Assembly (NCBI RefSeq): GCF_900106525.1
Contig: NZ_FNOG01000002.1
Span: forward strand, 186,001 to 250,000
Direction of reading: 5' to 3'
DNA length: 64,000 bases
Source of the DNA: Lysobacter enzymogenes
Lineage (GTDB): Bacteria; Pseudomonadota; Gammaproteobacteria; Xanthomonadales; Xanthomonadaceae
Position numbers and translations under genes: made by a program. Below, in pieces: positions 8,612 through 17,456 of this stretch (position 1 is the first letter of the stretch; each line of letters begins with the position of its first letter). The notes under the pieces were generated by a model. That model worked only from the letters and a program-made list of their open reading frames with translations, was not told the origin of the DNA and did no database searches.

Positions 8612-8955
8612 GCGCCGCGACCGGCTGCCCCGCGGTCGCAGCTTGCGCAGCTCCTACAGTCGGAAACGAAGCTACGGCCCCGCCCTGTAGGAGCGGCGCG
8701 AGCCGCGACCGCGACACCGCGCCTACGACGCGACCGGCTACCCCACGGTCGCAGCTTGCGCAGTTCCTACAGTCGCAAACGAAACCACGGCCGCCCCCTG
8801 TAGGAGCGGCGCGAGCCGCGACCGCGACACCGCGCCTAAGACGCGACCGGCTGCCCCGCGGTCGCAGCTCGTGCAGCTCCTACAGTCGGAAACGAAACCA
8901 CGGCCGCCCCCTGTAGGAGCGGCGCGAGCCGCGACCGCGACACCGCGATCACGAC
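8612..8955. repeat. Array of dispersed palindromic repeat, period 113 bp
   Basis: Three units carry an inward and an outward copy of the main dispersed repeat of this window. The marker CTCCTACAG (TTCCTACAG in the second unit) occurs at 8651, 8764 and 8877, exactly 113 bases apart. Each unit also ends in CTGTAGGAGCGGCGCGAGCC. No gene is supported in the 448-base gap that holds this array. Confidence 0.85.
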
Positions 8956-8980
8956 GCAACCCGCCTCGCGCGAGCCCGGC

Positions 8981-9478
8981 TCAACCTTCGTGCACGTACC
9001 GCTCCACCGTCGCCTCGATGCCCTTGCTCAGCTCCATGATCTTGAGCGCGTACTCGGCCAGGCGCTTGTCGTCGTCGGTGACCGGGGTCCACGGCGGCAC
9101 CGGGGTCGGCTTGCCTTCGACCGTGTCCATCGCCACGAATACGATCACGCAGTGGGTGCACAGCCGCTCTTCCGGCTCGCCGTCGTCCAGGCCCGGGTCG
9201 CGCGCCTTGACGTCGACGGCGAAGTGCATGCTGCTGGTGCCGGTGTGGATCAGCTTGGTGTGCACGGTGACCAGGTCGCTGATCCGGATCGGCGCGACGA
9301 AGCGGATGCCGCCGACCGCGACGGTGACGCTGTACTTGCCGCTCCAGCCGACCGCGGCGGCGTAGCCGGCCTGGTCGATCCACTTCATCACCATGCCGCC
9401 GTGGACCTTGCCGCCGTAGTTGACGTCGGTGGGCTGGGCGAGGAAGCGCAGGTTCAATTCGCGTTGCTGGCCTTTCAT
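8981..9478 (-). CDS. Acyl-CoA thioesterase, hotdog fold
   Basis: This 165-residue hotdog-fold protein should hydrolyse acyl-CoA thioesters in the cytoplasm. The family motifs are NYGGKVHGGMVMKWIDQAG near the N terminus (the Gly-rich helix with the active-site Asp/Asn) and the strand GGIRFVAPIRISDLV. It resembles the YciA/BFIT group. The ATG at 9478 overlaps the stop of the upstream FMN reductase gene by ATGA, so translation is probably coupled to that gene. The chain length fits a single hotdog domain, which usually forms hexamers. Confidence 0.9.
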   Translation of the reverse strand: MKGQQRELNLRFLAQPTDVNYGGKVHGGMVMKWIDQAGYAAAVGWSGKYSVTVAVGGIRFVAPIRISDLVTVHTKLIHTGTSSMHFAVDVKARDPGLDDGEPEERLCTHCVIVFVAMDTVEGKPTPVPPWTPVTDDDKRLAEYALKIMELSKGIEATVERYVHEG

Positions 9479-10086
9479 GCCGGGGCTCCCTGGGTGGCGT
9501 AGACGCGCAGATGGCGCACGACCGCGGCGCCAACGCGGTGCACGGCTTCGCGCTGGCGCTCGTCGCCGAGTTCGCCGTAGTCGTGCAGCTTGTCGCCGGC
9601 CTGGCCGACCGCGACCTGCTGCGGCACCACGATCAGGCCGAGCTTGGCCAGCGCGTCGCGCAGCACCAGCAGCGAGCGCAAGCCGCCCAGCGGCCCCGGC
9701 GAGGCCGAGACGATGCCGGCGACCTTGTCGGCGAACAGCGTGGTGCCCGAGCGGCCGTCCGGCAGCGGGCGCGAGATCCAGTCCAGCGTGTTCTTGACCA
9801 GCGCCGGCATCGAACCGTTGTACTCGGGGGTGGAGATCAGCAGGCCGTCGTGCTGCGCCATCAGCTCCTGCAGGCGGCGCGCGTTCTCGGGCATGGCTTC
9901 GGCTTCGATGTCGCCGTCGTAGACCGGCAGCGAATAATCGCGCAGTTCGATCAGGCTGACCTGCGCGCCGGCGGCGCGCGCGCCCTGCGCCAGCACCGGG
10001 ATCAGGCGGCGGTTGTAGGAACCCGAGCGCAGGCTGCCGGCGAAGGCGAGCAGGCGCGGGGGCGAAGGAACGGGGCTGGCGGACAT
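9475..10086 (-). CDS. NADPH-dependent FMN reductase family protein
   Basis: The 203-residue flavodoxin-like protein fits the NADPH:FMN/azo/quinone reductase family. The phosphate-binding loop is GSLRSGSYNRRL (about 16-27), and the flavin-contact motif TPEYNGSMPA is about 86-95, followed by LKNTLDW-like VKNTLDWISRP. Members reduce flavins, quinones or chromate using NADPH, so the true substrate is unknown. It is the first gene of a two-gene unit with the acyl-CoA thioesterase (4-base ATGA overlap). An ATG start with the sequence MSASPVPSPP gives a short disordered lead into the fold. Confidence 0.92.
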   Translation of the reverse strand: MSASPVPSPPRLLAFAGSLRSGSYNRRLIPVLAQGARAAGAQVSLIELRDYSLPVYDGDIEAEAMPENARRLQELMAQHDGLLISTPEYNGSMPALVKNTLDWISRPLPDGRSGTTLFADKVAGIVSASPGPLGGLRSLLVLRDALAKLGLIVVPQQVAVGQAGDKLHDYGELGDERQREAVHRVGAAVVRHLRVYATQGAPA

Positions 10087-10258
10087 CGACGGACTCCTGT
10101 GCTGGCGCGGGAATTATGCGCGAGCCGCGCGTCCGCGGGCCGACACGCGGGTGCACGCGCCTGGCCGCACCGAACTGCGCCGCGCTTGCAGGCCGCGCAC
10201 GCCGGCGCGATGCTCGCGCTGTCGCCGGCCGCGCGCCGGCTTGCCAGGGAGCGATGCG

Positions 10259-10666
10259 ATGGGACGCACGATGGTGGCGGCGATGGCGGGCCTGGCCCTG
10301 GCGATGGCGACGATGCTGCTGTTCGAAGCCGGCTACGGCCTGCTGCACCCGCTGCCGGCCGGCGCCCAGGCGCAAGACCCGGCGACGATGAGCGCGCACC
10401 TGGCCGCCGCGCCGCTGCCGGCCCTGCTGCTGGTGCTGGCCGGCTGGGTAGTCGGAGCGCTCGACGGCGGCCTGCTGGCCGCGCTGATCTCGCGCCGGCA
10501 CAAGCGCGGCGCGGCGCTCGCGATCGGCCTGCTGGTGACGGCGGGCGTGGTCGCGGTCACCGCGATGTTCGCCCACCCGCTGTGGCTGCTGATCGCCGGC
10601 GTGGCCTTGCCGCTGCCGGCGAGCTGGCTCGGCGCGCGGCTGGCGCAGCGGCGCGCGGCGGGCTGA
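10259..10666 (+). CDS. Small hypothetical membrane protein (135 aa)
   Basis: The 135-residue product has four hydrophobic segments (about 5-23, 45-65, 77-97 and 101-120). I do not recognise a family, although the layout is like small integral membrane proteins of unknown function. The ATG at 10259 is preceded by AGGGAGCG, a usable ribosome site. An upstream in-frame start would add an Arg/Pro-rich segment that looks non-coding. It is divergent from the FMN reductase unit and convergent with the M16 peptidase operon. Confidence 0.75.
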   Translation: MGRTMVAAMAGLALAMATMLLFEAGYGLLHPLPAGAQAQDPATMSAHLAAAPLPALLLVLAGWVVGALDGGLLAALISRRHKRGAALAIGLLVTAGVVAVTAMFAHPLWLLIAGVALPLPASWLGARLAQRRAAG

Positions 10667-10831
10667 TCCCGCGCCGTCGCCGCGCCGGGCTGCGGCGCCC
10701 GATCCGAAGCCGCTTAGCGCCTGCAAGCTCTCGCTGCACCTGCCCGCACCGCCTCGAGGCTGTCGCTCGCGGCACGAGCGCGAGCGCAGATTGCGCGACC
10801 GCCCTCCCCGCGCGCATCCGCTGAAAACAGA

Positions 10832-10853
10832 AACCCCGGCCGAAGCCGGGGTT
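10832..10853 (-). terminator. Terminator of the M16 peptidase operon
   Basis: AACCCCGGC pairs with GCCGGGGTT around a 4-base loop. Read on the minus strand, it lies 29 bases past the stop of the last M16 gene and is followed by TCTGTTTTC. Confidence 0.75.
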
Positions 10854-10882
10854 CGCGGGCACTGCGCGCAAACGCGCGGAAC

Positions 10883-12304
10883 TCACTTCTCCTGCTTGAA
10901 CTCGCCGAACTCCTTGAGCTGCGGCGCCACCGCCTTGTAGTCGCCGACCACGACGATCGACTGGTCCTTGGCGGCGTAGTACTTCTTCGCCATCGCCTGC
11001 ACCTGGGCGGCGTCGACTGCGCGGATCTTCGGCACGTACTCGCCGAGGAACTCGGCCGGCAGGCCGATCAGCCAGTTGCCGGCCAGGCTGGCGGCGACCG
11101 AGCGCTGCTGCTGGTTGCCGATCAGATAACCGCCCGCGACGTAGCGCTTGGTGTCTTCCAGTTCCTGGGTCGGCACCGGGTAGTCGTTGAGGCGGCCGAA
11201 CTCGTAGACGAACTCGCCCAGCGAAGCGCCGGTGACTTCGTTGCGCACGTCGGCCGAGGCCTGGATCGCGCCGCCGGCGCGCATCGTGGTGAGGCCGCCG
11301 CGGGCGCCATAGGTGTAGCCCTTGTCCTCGCGCAGGTTCTGCATCAAGCGGCTGCTGAAACCGCCGCCGAGCACGATCCCGGCCAGTTGCGCGGGCACGT
11401 AGTCGGCGTCGGTGGCGGCGATGCCGGGACGGCCCAGCCGCAGCGCCGACTGCACGCTGCCGTCGCGCTGGATGAAGATGCGCTGGGCCGGCGCGCTGCG
11501 CTGCGCCGGCGCGGTGTCGGCGATCGCTTCGCCGCTCGCCTTCCAGCCGGCGAAGGCCGCTTCGGCGAGCTTGAAGCCTTGCTCGGCGGAGATGCGGCCG
11601 GTCACCACCAGCAAGGCGCGGTCGGGACGGAAGCGGCGCGCGTGTTCGGCGCGCACCTGTTCGGCGGCGACCGCTTCGATCGAGGCCTCGGTCGGCTGGG
11701 TGCGGGCGTAGGGATGATCGCCGTACACCGCCGCCGACAGCGCGCGCGCGGCCTTGTAGCCCGGCTGCGCCTGCGCCACCTTCAGGCCTTGCAATGCATT
11801 GGCCTTGGCCAGTTGCACTTCGGCGTCGGGGAAGCTCGGGCTCTGCGCGACTTCGGCGATCAGCTGCAGCATCGAAGCGGCCTGCGAGGCCAGCGCGTCG
11901 CCGCTGAGGACCACGCCGTCGTTGGTCGCGGACGCGCCGATCGAGCCGCCGTAGCTCTGCGCGGCTTCGGCGATCGCCTTGGCGTCGCGCTTGGCGGTGC
12001 CTTCGACCAGCAGGCTGGCGTAGAGCGAGGCGAAACCGCGCGCGTCCGCGGCATCGGCGGCGTAGCCGGCGTTGCGTACGGCCAGCACGTAGTCGACCCG
12101 CGGCAGGCCCTGGCGCGGCACCACCCACACTTCCAGGCCGTTGGCGAGGGTCTTGCGGGCGATCTGCGGCACCGGCAGCGGCTTGTCGGCGGCCAGCGGC
12201 GGCAGCCGCTCCGGCAGTGCGACCGAGGCGGCGCTGGCGGCCCCGGCGGCGAGGGTCAGCGCCAGCGCGAGCGGCAGCGCGAGGGGCTTGATGGTCAGGC
12301 TCAT
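10883..12304 (-). CDS. M16 family peptidase-like protein, non-catalytic subunit
   Basis: This 473-residue secreted or periplasmic protein has a signal peptide (about 1-26) and two M16 (insulinase) half-domains. At the position of the zinc motif HxxEH it has GFASLYASLL (Ser93, Ala96, Ser97), so all three key residues are lost. Later M16 features survive, including the R/Y-containing region REDKGYTYGARGG near 325. In bacteria such inactive partners form heterodimers with an active M16 subunit, which is exactly the gene 13 bases upstream. The gene is second in that operon. Confidence 0.92.
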   Translation of the reverse strand: MSLTIKPLALPLALALTLAAGAASAASVALPERLPPLAADKPLPVPQIARKTLANGLEVWVVPRQGLPRVDYVLAVRNAGYAADAADARGFASLYASLLVEGTAKRDAKAIAEAAQSYGGSIGASATNDGVVLSGDALASQAASMLQLIAEVAQSPSFPDAEVQLAKANALQGLKVAQAQPGYKAARALSAAVYGDHPYARTQPTEASIEAVAAEQVRAEHARRFRPDRALLVVTGRISAEQGFKLAEAAFAGWKASGEAIADTAPAQRSAPAQRIFIQRDGSVQSALRLGRPGIAATDADYVPAQLAGIVLGGGFSSRLMQNLREDKGYTYGARGGLTTMRAGGAIQASADVRNEVTGASLGEFVYEFGRLNDYPVPTQELEDTKRYVAGGYLIGNQQQRSVAASLAGNWLIGLPAEFLGEYVPKIRAVDAAQVQAMAKKYYAAKDQSIVVVGDYKAVAPQLKEFGEFKQEK

Positions 12305-12317
12305 GGCTGGGCTCTCC

Positions 12318-13721
12318 TCAGGGCTTGGCCGGCGCGGCGGCGGCGGGCGCCGCGGCGGGCGCGGCCGGACGGCGGTCGATGACGGTGCGGTTGGCGCGGG
12401 TCAGGTAGGTCTTGGCCACGCGCTGCAGATCGGCCGAGGTCACCCCTTCGATCAGCGCCGGGATCTTGTTGATCGCGTTGGCGTCGCCCCACAGCGTCTG
12501 CATCACCGCCAGGGTGTCGGCGCGGTCGATGAAGGCGTCCAGGCCGTTGTACCAATTGGCCAGCATCTTGGTCTTGACCCGCTTGAGGGTGGCCGCGTCG
12601 ACGCCGCTCTGGGCGATCTTGGCCACTTCCTCGTCGATCACCGCCAGCACCGCGTCGGCGCTGCTGTCGGGCTTGTACAGCGCGAACAAGGTGTAGAGCG
12701 TGGGGCCGTTGTAGTTCCACTCGTCGCCCAGGCCGTACAGCGGCTGCACGTTGAGCGCGAGCTGGCGCTGCTTGACCAGCGCCTGATGCAGGCGCGAAGC
12801 GTCGTCGCCGGCGAGCACGTTGCCCAGCACCGCCATCGGCGCCTGGTCGCGGCTGCCGCGCGCGGGCATCTTCCAGCCGGCGGCGATCGCCGGCACCTGG
12901 GCCAGCGCGTCGGTCTGGCTGATGCGCTTCTCGGCGCTGTTGAGGCCTTCGCTATAGTCGGCCGGCGCCGGCGTCGGCCGCCCGGCGACCGCGCCGAAGT
13001 ACTTGTCGGCCAGGGCGAAGGCTTCTTCCGGCGAGATGTCGCCGGCGATGCCGAGCACCGCGTTGTTGGGGCCGTAGTAGTCGCGGTGGAACGACTGCAC
13101 GTCGGCGAGGCTGGCGCTCTCCAGGTCCTGGAAGCTGCCGTAGCCGTCGTGGTTGTTCTCCCACTTCTGGAACGCATGCTGGCCGATGTCGAGCCACATG
13201 AAGCCGCCATAGGGCTTGTTCTTGACGTTGACCCGGATCTCTTCCTTGACCACGTCCTGCTGGTTCTTCAGCGTGGCCGGGTTGAAGTCCAGGGTCTTCA
13301 TGCGGTCGGCTTCCAGCCACAGGATGCGTTCCAGCGCGGACACCGGCGCGACTTCGATGTAGTTGGTGTAGTCCGGCCGGGTCGAGCCGTTGTTGCGGCC
13401 GCCGCCGCCGGAGATGACCTGATCGAACACGCCCTTGGGCGCCTTCGGCGTGCCCTGGAACATCAGGTGCTCGAACAGATGGGCGAAGCCGGTGCGGTTC
13501 TTCGGCTCCAGCCGCATGCCGACGTGATAGACCACGCTGACGCCGACGGTCGGCGAGCTGTGGTCGGGCGATACGACCACGGTCAGTCCGTTGTCGAGTT
13601 TCTTGACCGCCACCGGCAACTGCCAGCGATCGCTCTCGGCGGCGGACGCGGAGGTCGCGAACGCGGCGGAGGCGAGCGTGGTCAGGCCGGCGAGCAGCAC
13701 GCAAAGGTGAGGCTTGCGCAT
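12318..13721 (-). CDS. M16 family zinc metallopeptidase, catalytic subunit
   Basis: The 467-residue protein has a signal peptide (about 1-27) and the inverted zinc motif HLFEH at 81-85, with the third ligand likely Glu161 in VVKEE. It is thus the active partner of the inactive M16 protein encoded 13 bases downstream; together they should form a clam-shaped peptidase that degrades peptides in the periplasm. The C terminus is an Ala/Pro-rich tail. The ATG is 18 bases after a GGGAGCC-like sequence on the minus strand. The gene starts about 190 bases from a divergent NUDIX gene. Confidence 0.94.
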   Translation of the reverse strand: MRKPHLCVLLAGLTTLASAAFATSASAAESDRWQLPVAVKKLDNGLTVVVSPDHSSPTVGVSVVYHVGMRLEPKNRTGFAHLFEHLMFQGTPKAPKGVFDQVISGGGGRNNGSTRPDYTNYIEVAPVSALERILWLEADRMKTLDFNPATLKNQQDVVKEEIRVNVKNKPYGGFMWLDIGQHAFQKWENNHDGYGSFQDLESASLADVQSFHRDYYGPNNAVLGIAGDISPEEAFALADKYFGAVAGRPTPAPADYSEGLNSAEKRISQTDALAQVPAIAAGWKMPARGSRDQAPMAVLGNVLAGDDASRLHQALVKQRQLALNVQPLYGLGDEWNYNGPTLYTLFALYKPDSSADAVLAVIDEEVAKIAQSGVDAATLKRVKTKMLANWYNGLDAFIDRADTLAVMQTLWGDANAINKIPALIEGVTSADLQRVAKTYLTRANRTVIDRRPAAPAAAPAAAAPAKP

Positions 13722-13907
13722 GAGGGCTCCCTGTCCTGTCGTAATGGTCCGCGCCGGCGCGGCGCGGGCGCAGTCCTGCGCACATTAACCGAGCCGCGGC
13801 GCCGACGGTGCGGGTCGGAAGTCACGTGGGGATGCCGGCGCCGCTGGCCGTTGCCGGCGCGATCGCCCACACTGTGCGCCTGCCCTTCCCCGCGCGCCGA
13901 TCCGCCG

Positions 13908-14396
13908 ATGCCGTACACCCCCATCGTGGCCACCCTGGGCTACGTGATTTCGCCCGATGGCCGCCAGGTCCTGATGGTCCATCGCAACGCCCGCCCCGAC
14001 GACCACCAGCTCGGCAAGTACAACGGCCTGGGCGGCAAGCTCGAACCCGACGAGGACGTGCTGGCCGGCATGCGCCGCGAGATCCGCGAGGAAGCCGGGA
14101 TCGAATGCACCTCGCTGCAGTTGCGCGGCACCATCAGCTGGCCCGGCTTCGGCAAACGCGGCGAGGACTGGCTGGGCTTCGTGTTCGTGATCGACGCCTT
14201 CGAAGGCGAGGCGTATGCGAGCAATCCCGAAGGCACGCTGAAGTGGGTCGACATCGACCGCCTGCACGAGCTGCCGATGTGGGAAGGCGACCGCGAGTTC
14301 CTGCCGCTGGTGTTCGACCGCGACCCGCGGCCGTTCCACGGGGTGATGCCGTACCGCGAGGGGCGGATGGTGTCGTGGACGTATTCGCGGGTGTGA
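13908..14396 (+). CDS. NUDIX hydrolase (8-oxo-dGTP diphosphatase-like)
   Basis: This 162-residue protein has a complete Nudix box from about residue 42 to 64: G, five residues, E, seven residues, then REIREEAGI. The RE..EE..G residues bind the metal and hydrolyse nucleoside diphosphate links. The substrate-side motif NGLGGKLEP resembles MutT/MTH1-like 8-oxo-dGTP hydrolases, but the substrate is not proven. The ATG at 13908 starts MPYTPIVATLGYV, the usual first strand. The end lies 42 bases before a large inverted repeat. Confidence 0.92.
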   Translation: MPYTPIVATLGYVISPDGRQVLMVHRNARPDDHQLGKYNGLGGKLEPDEDVLAGMRREIREEAGIECTSLQLRGTISWPGFGKRGEDWLGFVFVIDAFEGEAYASNPEGTLKWVDIDRLHELPMWEGDREFLPLVFDRDPRPFHGVMPYREGRMVSWTYSRV

Positions 14397-14437
14397 GCGG
14401 CTTTGTGCGTAGCGCGGCTGCCTGATCGGGTCGAAAG

Positions 14438-14523
14438 GCGTCGGGCCTGAAGGCCCTCCCACAACTGCGCAGCCGCTCATCCATGCGGCGATGCGGTTGT
14501 GGGAGGGCCTTCAGGCCCGACGC
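14438..14523. repeat. Perfect 27-bp inverted repeat (second dispersed palindrome family)
   Basis: Two perfect 27-base arms (14438-14464 and 14497-14523) flank a 32-base centre. The outer arm reads GCGTCGGGCCTGAAGGCCCT inward. It lies between the convergent NUDIX and TonB-like lipoprotein genes, where it could end transcription from both sides. A near copy with one arm difference and a longer centre is at 55987-56145. Confidence 0.85.
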
Positions 14524-14544
14524 TCTTCGGCCCGCCCTTGCGCC

Positions 14545-15099
14545 TCAATCCCCCATCCGCACCGTGCCGCGACCTTCTTTCTGTTCGAATACGAAACTGT
14601 AGGCGAGGCTGACCGCGACCGCTTCCTCGCGGCCGCTAACGCAGCCCTGCTCGTCGGCCGGCTTGGCGCCGGGATAGACGCAGCGGAACGCCGGATCGAA
14701 GCGCCAGCGCGCGACCGCGGCGCGCGCGGCGTCGAGCAAACGCGGATCCGCCGGTGTCTGCGCGGGGCAGCCCTCGCCCGCCGCCAGCGCGCGGCTGCCG
14801 GCGACCGCGCCGTCGGCGCCGATGGCGACGCTGAGGCACACCGTCTGCGGCGGCAGGCGCTGCGCCAGCAAGGCCTGCGGATACTCCGGCGCGGCGTTGC
14901 CGGCTTCGGCCAGCGGCATCTGGAAGGTTTCGTTGGCGGCCAGGGCCAGGCGCTCGGCGGCGACGAGGCGTTTGTCGATGGAACGCACGCCGACGGCGCC
15001 GGTGGGCGCTGGCATCGCAACTGGGCGCGGCGCGCTGGCGCAGGCGGCGAGCGCCAGCGCGCAAACGGCCGGCGCGAACAACGACAGTCCGTTCGGCAT
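14545..15099 (-). CDS. Lipoprotein with TonB C-terminal-like domain
   Basis: The 184-residue product has a lipoprotein signal ending in LALAAC (Cys near residue 19). The middle and end (about 75-150) look like an energy-transducer TonB C-terminal fold: YPQALLAQRLPPQTVCLSVAIG, then a segment ending ARWRFDPA. It lacks the transmembrane anchor and Pro-rich arm of true TonB, so it is more likely a stand-alone TonB-fold lipoprotein than an energy transducer. The ATG at 15099 has the strong site AGGAGGACGCCGC in front of it. It is downstream of a membrane protein gene on the same strand. Confidence 0.75.
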   Translation of the reverse strand: MPNGLSLFAPAVCALALAACASAPRPVAMPAPTGAVGVRSIDKRLVAAERLALAANETFQMPLAEAGNAAPEYPQALLAQRLPPQTVCLSVAIGADGAVAGSRALAAGEGCPAQTPADPRLLDAARAAVARWRFDPAFRCVYPGAKPADEQGCVSGREEAVAVSLAYSFVFEQKEGRGTVRMGD

Positions 15100-15179
15100 G
15101 CGGCGTCCTCCTGGATGACTGCGGCGATCATGGCCGATCGCCGGCCGGCCGCCAATCGCGGCGGAACCCGCAGCAAGCG

Positions 15180-15887
15180 CTAACGCAAACGCCGCTCGAC
15201 CTCGGCCCAGTCGTGCTCCCACAGCCGGGCGTCGTGGCTCCAGTCGGGCACCGGATGATCGAGCGGTTCGAGCTCGCAAGGGGCGAAAGGCTCGCCCTCG
15301 AAACGCAGGCCGAGCAGCAGTTCCGATTGCGGCGCCCAGCGCAGGATGGCTTCGCGCGCCGGCCGCAACGGGCTGGCCGCCGGGTCCGCGCCGCTTTCGG
15401 CCAAGTCGAAGCTCGCATGATCGAACACGACCAGGCAGCGCCCGTCGTGCGTGCGCAGCAGATAGATGCGGCCGCCTTCGTCCGGCTCGCGCACCGCGCG
15501 GCACTCCAGCACGCGGTAGCGCTCCTCGCGCACCAGCGCGGCCTCGGCGTCGGCGCGATACGGGCCGAGGGCTCGCGACAGGTTGGCTCGCGCATCGCGC
15601 GCAAACGCCCGGCGCACCGCGATCGCGCCCAGCGCCACCGCGGCCGCGCCGAGCCAGGGCGCCGCGCGCCAGAAGCCCGCGCCCCACCCGGGCGCGCCGG
15701 CGACGTCTCGGACGATGTGGGTGACGATCCAGGCCAGGATCAGCGCGAACGACACGTAGATCGCCGCGACGGCGACATGCAACAGCCACTCGCCGACGCC
15801 GGCGGGTTCGACGCGCTCGCAGGCGTCGCTCATCGGCCGCAGACGCTCGCGTTCTTCCGACGTCATCGCAACGACAGCGGTTTCCAT
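15180..15887 (-). CDS. Hypothetical membrane protein (235 aa)
   Basis: I do not recognise a family. The N-terminal third has two transmembrane segments (about 32-58 and 70-92), and the rest is a soluble domain of about 140 residues with many Trp and acidic residues, including YLLRTHDGRCLVVFDHASFDL. The orientation and 51-base gap place it right after the dicarboxylate symporter gene on the same strand. The soluble domain has strand-rich patterning, so it might be a small beta domain on the cytoplasmic or periplasmic face. Confidence 0.75.
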   Translation of the reverse strand: METAVVAMTSEERERLRPMSDACERVEPAGVGEWLLHVAVAAIYVSFALILAWIVTHIVRDVAGAPGWGAGFWRAAPWLGAAAVALGAIAVRRAFARDARANLSRALGPYRADAEAALVREERYRVLECRAVREPDEGGRIYLLRTHDGRCLVVFDHASFDLAESGADPAASPLRPAREAILRWAPQSELLLGLRFEGEPFAPCELEPLDHPVPDWSHDARLWEHDWAEVERRLR

Positions 15888-15938
15888 CGCCCCACCTCCC
15901 TGTGTCGGCCTGCACGGCGCTTGGCGCCGGCGTGCGCA

Positions 15939-17264
15939 TCAGCCCTTTGCGTTTTCCTCGATCCCGACATCGGTCGGCGCCGCCTCGTAGATCTCGCGGT
16001 CGAGCAAGCCGGTTTCCTTGGCCACCAGCACCGGCACCAGCATCTGCCCGGTGACGTTGGTCATGGTCCGCATCATGTCGAGCACGCGGTCGATGGCGTA
16101 CAGATAGCCGATGGTCTCCAGCGGCAGGCCGGCGGCGCTGAGCACCACGGTGGCCATGATCACCGCCGTGCCCGGAACGCCGGCGGTGCCGAAGCTGCCG
16201 AGCACCGAGGCGATCAGGACGATGAAATATTGATCGGCGGTCAGCGGCGTGCCGGTGTATTGGGCGATGAACACCGCGCACAGCGCCGGATAGATCGCGC
16301 CGCAGCCGTCCATCTTGATGCTCGCGCCCAAGGGCGATGCGAACGCCGCGTAATCCTTGTTGACGCCGAGGTTGTGGGTGATCGAGCGCATCGCCACCGG
16401 CATCGCGGCGAAGCTCGACGAGCTCACGAACGCCACCTGCATGCCCGGCGCGGCGCCGCGGAAGAACTTCAGCGGGTTGAGCCCGTGCGCCAGCAGCAGC
16501 GCGCTGTAGACCACCACGATGTGCAGCGCACAGGCCACGTACAAGGCCAGCACGAAGTTGCCCAGCGGCAGCAGCTTCTCGAAGCCGTAGGCGCCGACCA
16601 GCGCGGCGATCAGGCCGAAGGTGCCGATCGGGGTGACTTCCAGGACGAAGCGGGTGACCTGGATCATCAGCTCGCTGGCCTCGCCGACCAGCTTGCGGAG
16701 GCCTGCGACCTTCTCGCCGAGCTTGACCATGGCGAAGCCGAGCAGGCCGGCGAAGAAGATCACCGGCAGGATCGACCCCTTGCCGACCGCCAGCACGGTC
16801 TCGCCGGCGGCGTTCTTGGTCGTGCCGATGCCGGTCAGGGCGTAGAACGGATTGCTCGGCACCACGTCGAGCAGCACCTTGGTCACGCTGGGCACGTCGC
16901 GCGGCTTGTAGTCCGAGTCCATCGCCAGGCCGATCACGCCGGCGCCGGGCTGCAGGATCGTGCCGACCGCCAGGCCCACCGCCACCGCCAGCACCGCGGT
17001 GATCGCGAACCACAAGAAGGTGCGGCCGCCGAGCGCGGCGATGGATTTCTGCCCGTGAAGCGAGGCGACCGCGTTGATCACCGCGAAGAACACCAGCGGC
17101 ACCGCGATCATCTTGATCAGGGTGACGTAGAGATCGCCGAGCGGGCCGAACCAGGTCTCCGCCGCCGGCCCGAACGCCCAGCCCGCCAGCGCGCCGAGGA
17201 CGAAGCCGCCGACCACGCGCTGCCAAAAGGGAATGCGGAACCAGGCGGAGAACAAAGCGGTCAT
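15939..17264 (-). CDS. Dicarboxylate/amino acid:cation symporter (DAACS family)
   Basis: This 441-residue inner-membrane transporter has the GltPh/DctA layout: six N-terminal helices, then two re-entrant hairpins and two helices. The first hairpin carries FVSSSSFAAMPVAMRS near 285, and the second carries PGTAVIMATVVLSAAGLP near 375. The NMDG-type cation motif reads KMDGCG here. Such transporters import C4-dicarboxylates or glutamate/aspartate with sodium or protons; the actual substrate cannot be told. An ArsR-type regulator gene lies 192 bases upstream on the same strand. Confidence 0.93.
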   Translation of the reverse strand: MTALFSAWFRIPFWQRVVGGFVLGALAGWAFGPAAETWFGPLGDLYVTLIKMIAVPLVFFAVINAVASLHGQKSIAALGGRTFLWFAITAVLAVAVGLAVGTILQPGAGVIGLAMDSDYKPRDVPSVTKVLLDVVPSNPFYALTGIGTTKNAAGETVLAVGKGSILPVIFFAGLLGFAMVKLGEKVAGLRKLVGEASELMIQVTRFVLEVTPIGTFGLIAALVGAYGFEKLLPLGNFVLALYVACALHIVVVYSALLLAHGLNPLKFFRGAAPGMQVAFVSSSSFAAMPVAMRSITHNLGVNKDYAAFASPLGASIKMDGCGAIYPALCAVFIAQYTGTPLTADQYFIVLIASVLGSFGTAGVPGTAVIMATVVLSAAGLPLETIGYLYAIDRVLDMMRTMTNVTGQMLVPVLVAKETGLLDREIYEAAPTDVGIEENAKG

Positions 17265-17456
17265 CGCGGGCTACCGAGGTCGAAAGGTGGCGGGGACGGG
17301 CGTGTCGTCAGCGCAGGACGGGCCCGCAGGACGGCACAAGGGACGACACGATAAACAGCTTGGCCCGCGCGCCGGCTGATCCAAGTGCATAAGCGCGCAA
17401 CCAAACGTCATGACTGTGAGCGGCATCGGCAAAATCGCACCAGGCCGCGGCCGCGC

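Noticed and set aside
14545-17226. A single 893-residue protein spanning the symporter and lipoprotein region on the minus strand
   Set aside because: Only its last 184 residues have a leader and domain; the earlier part is a shadow of the symporter gene in another frame.
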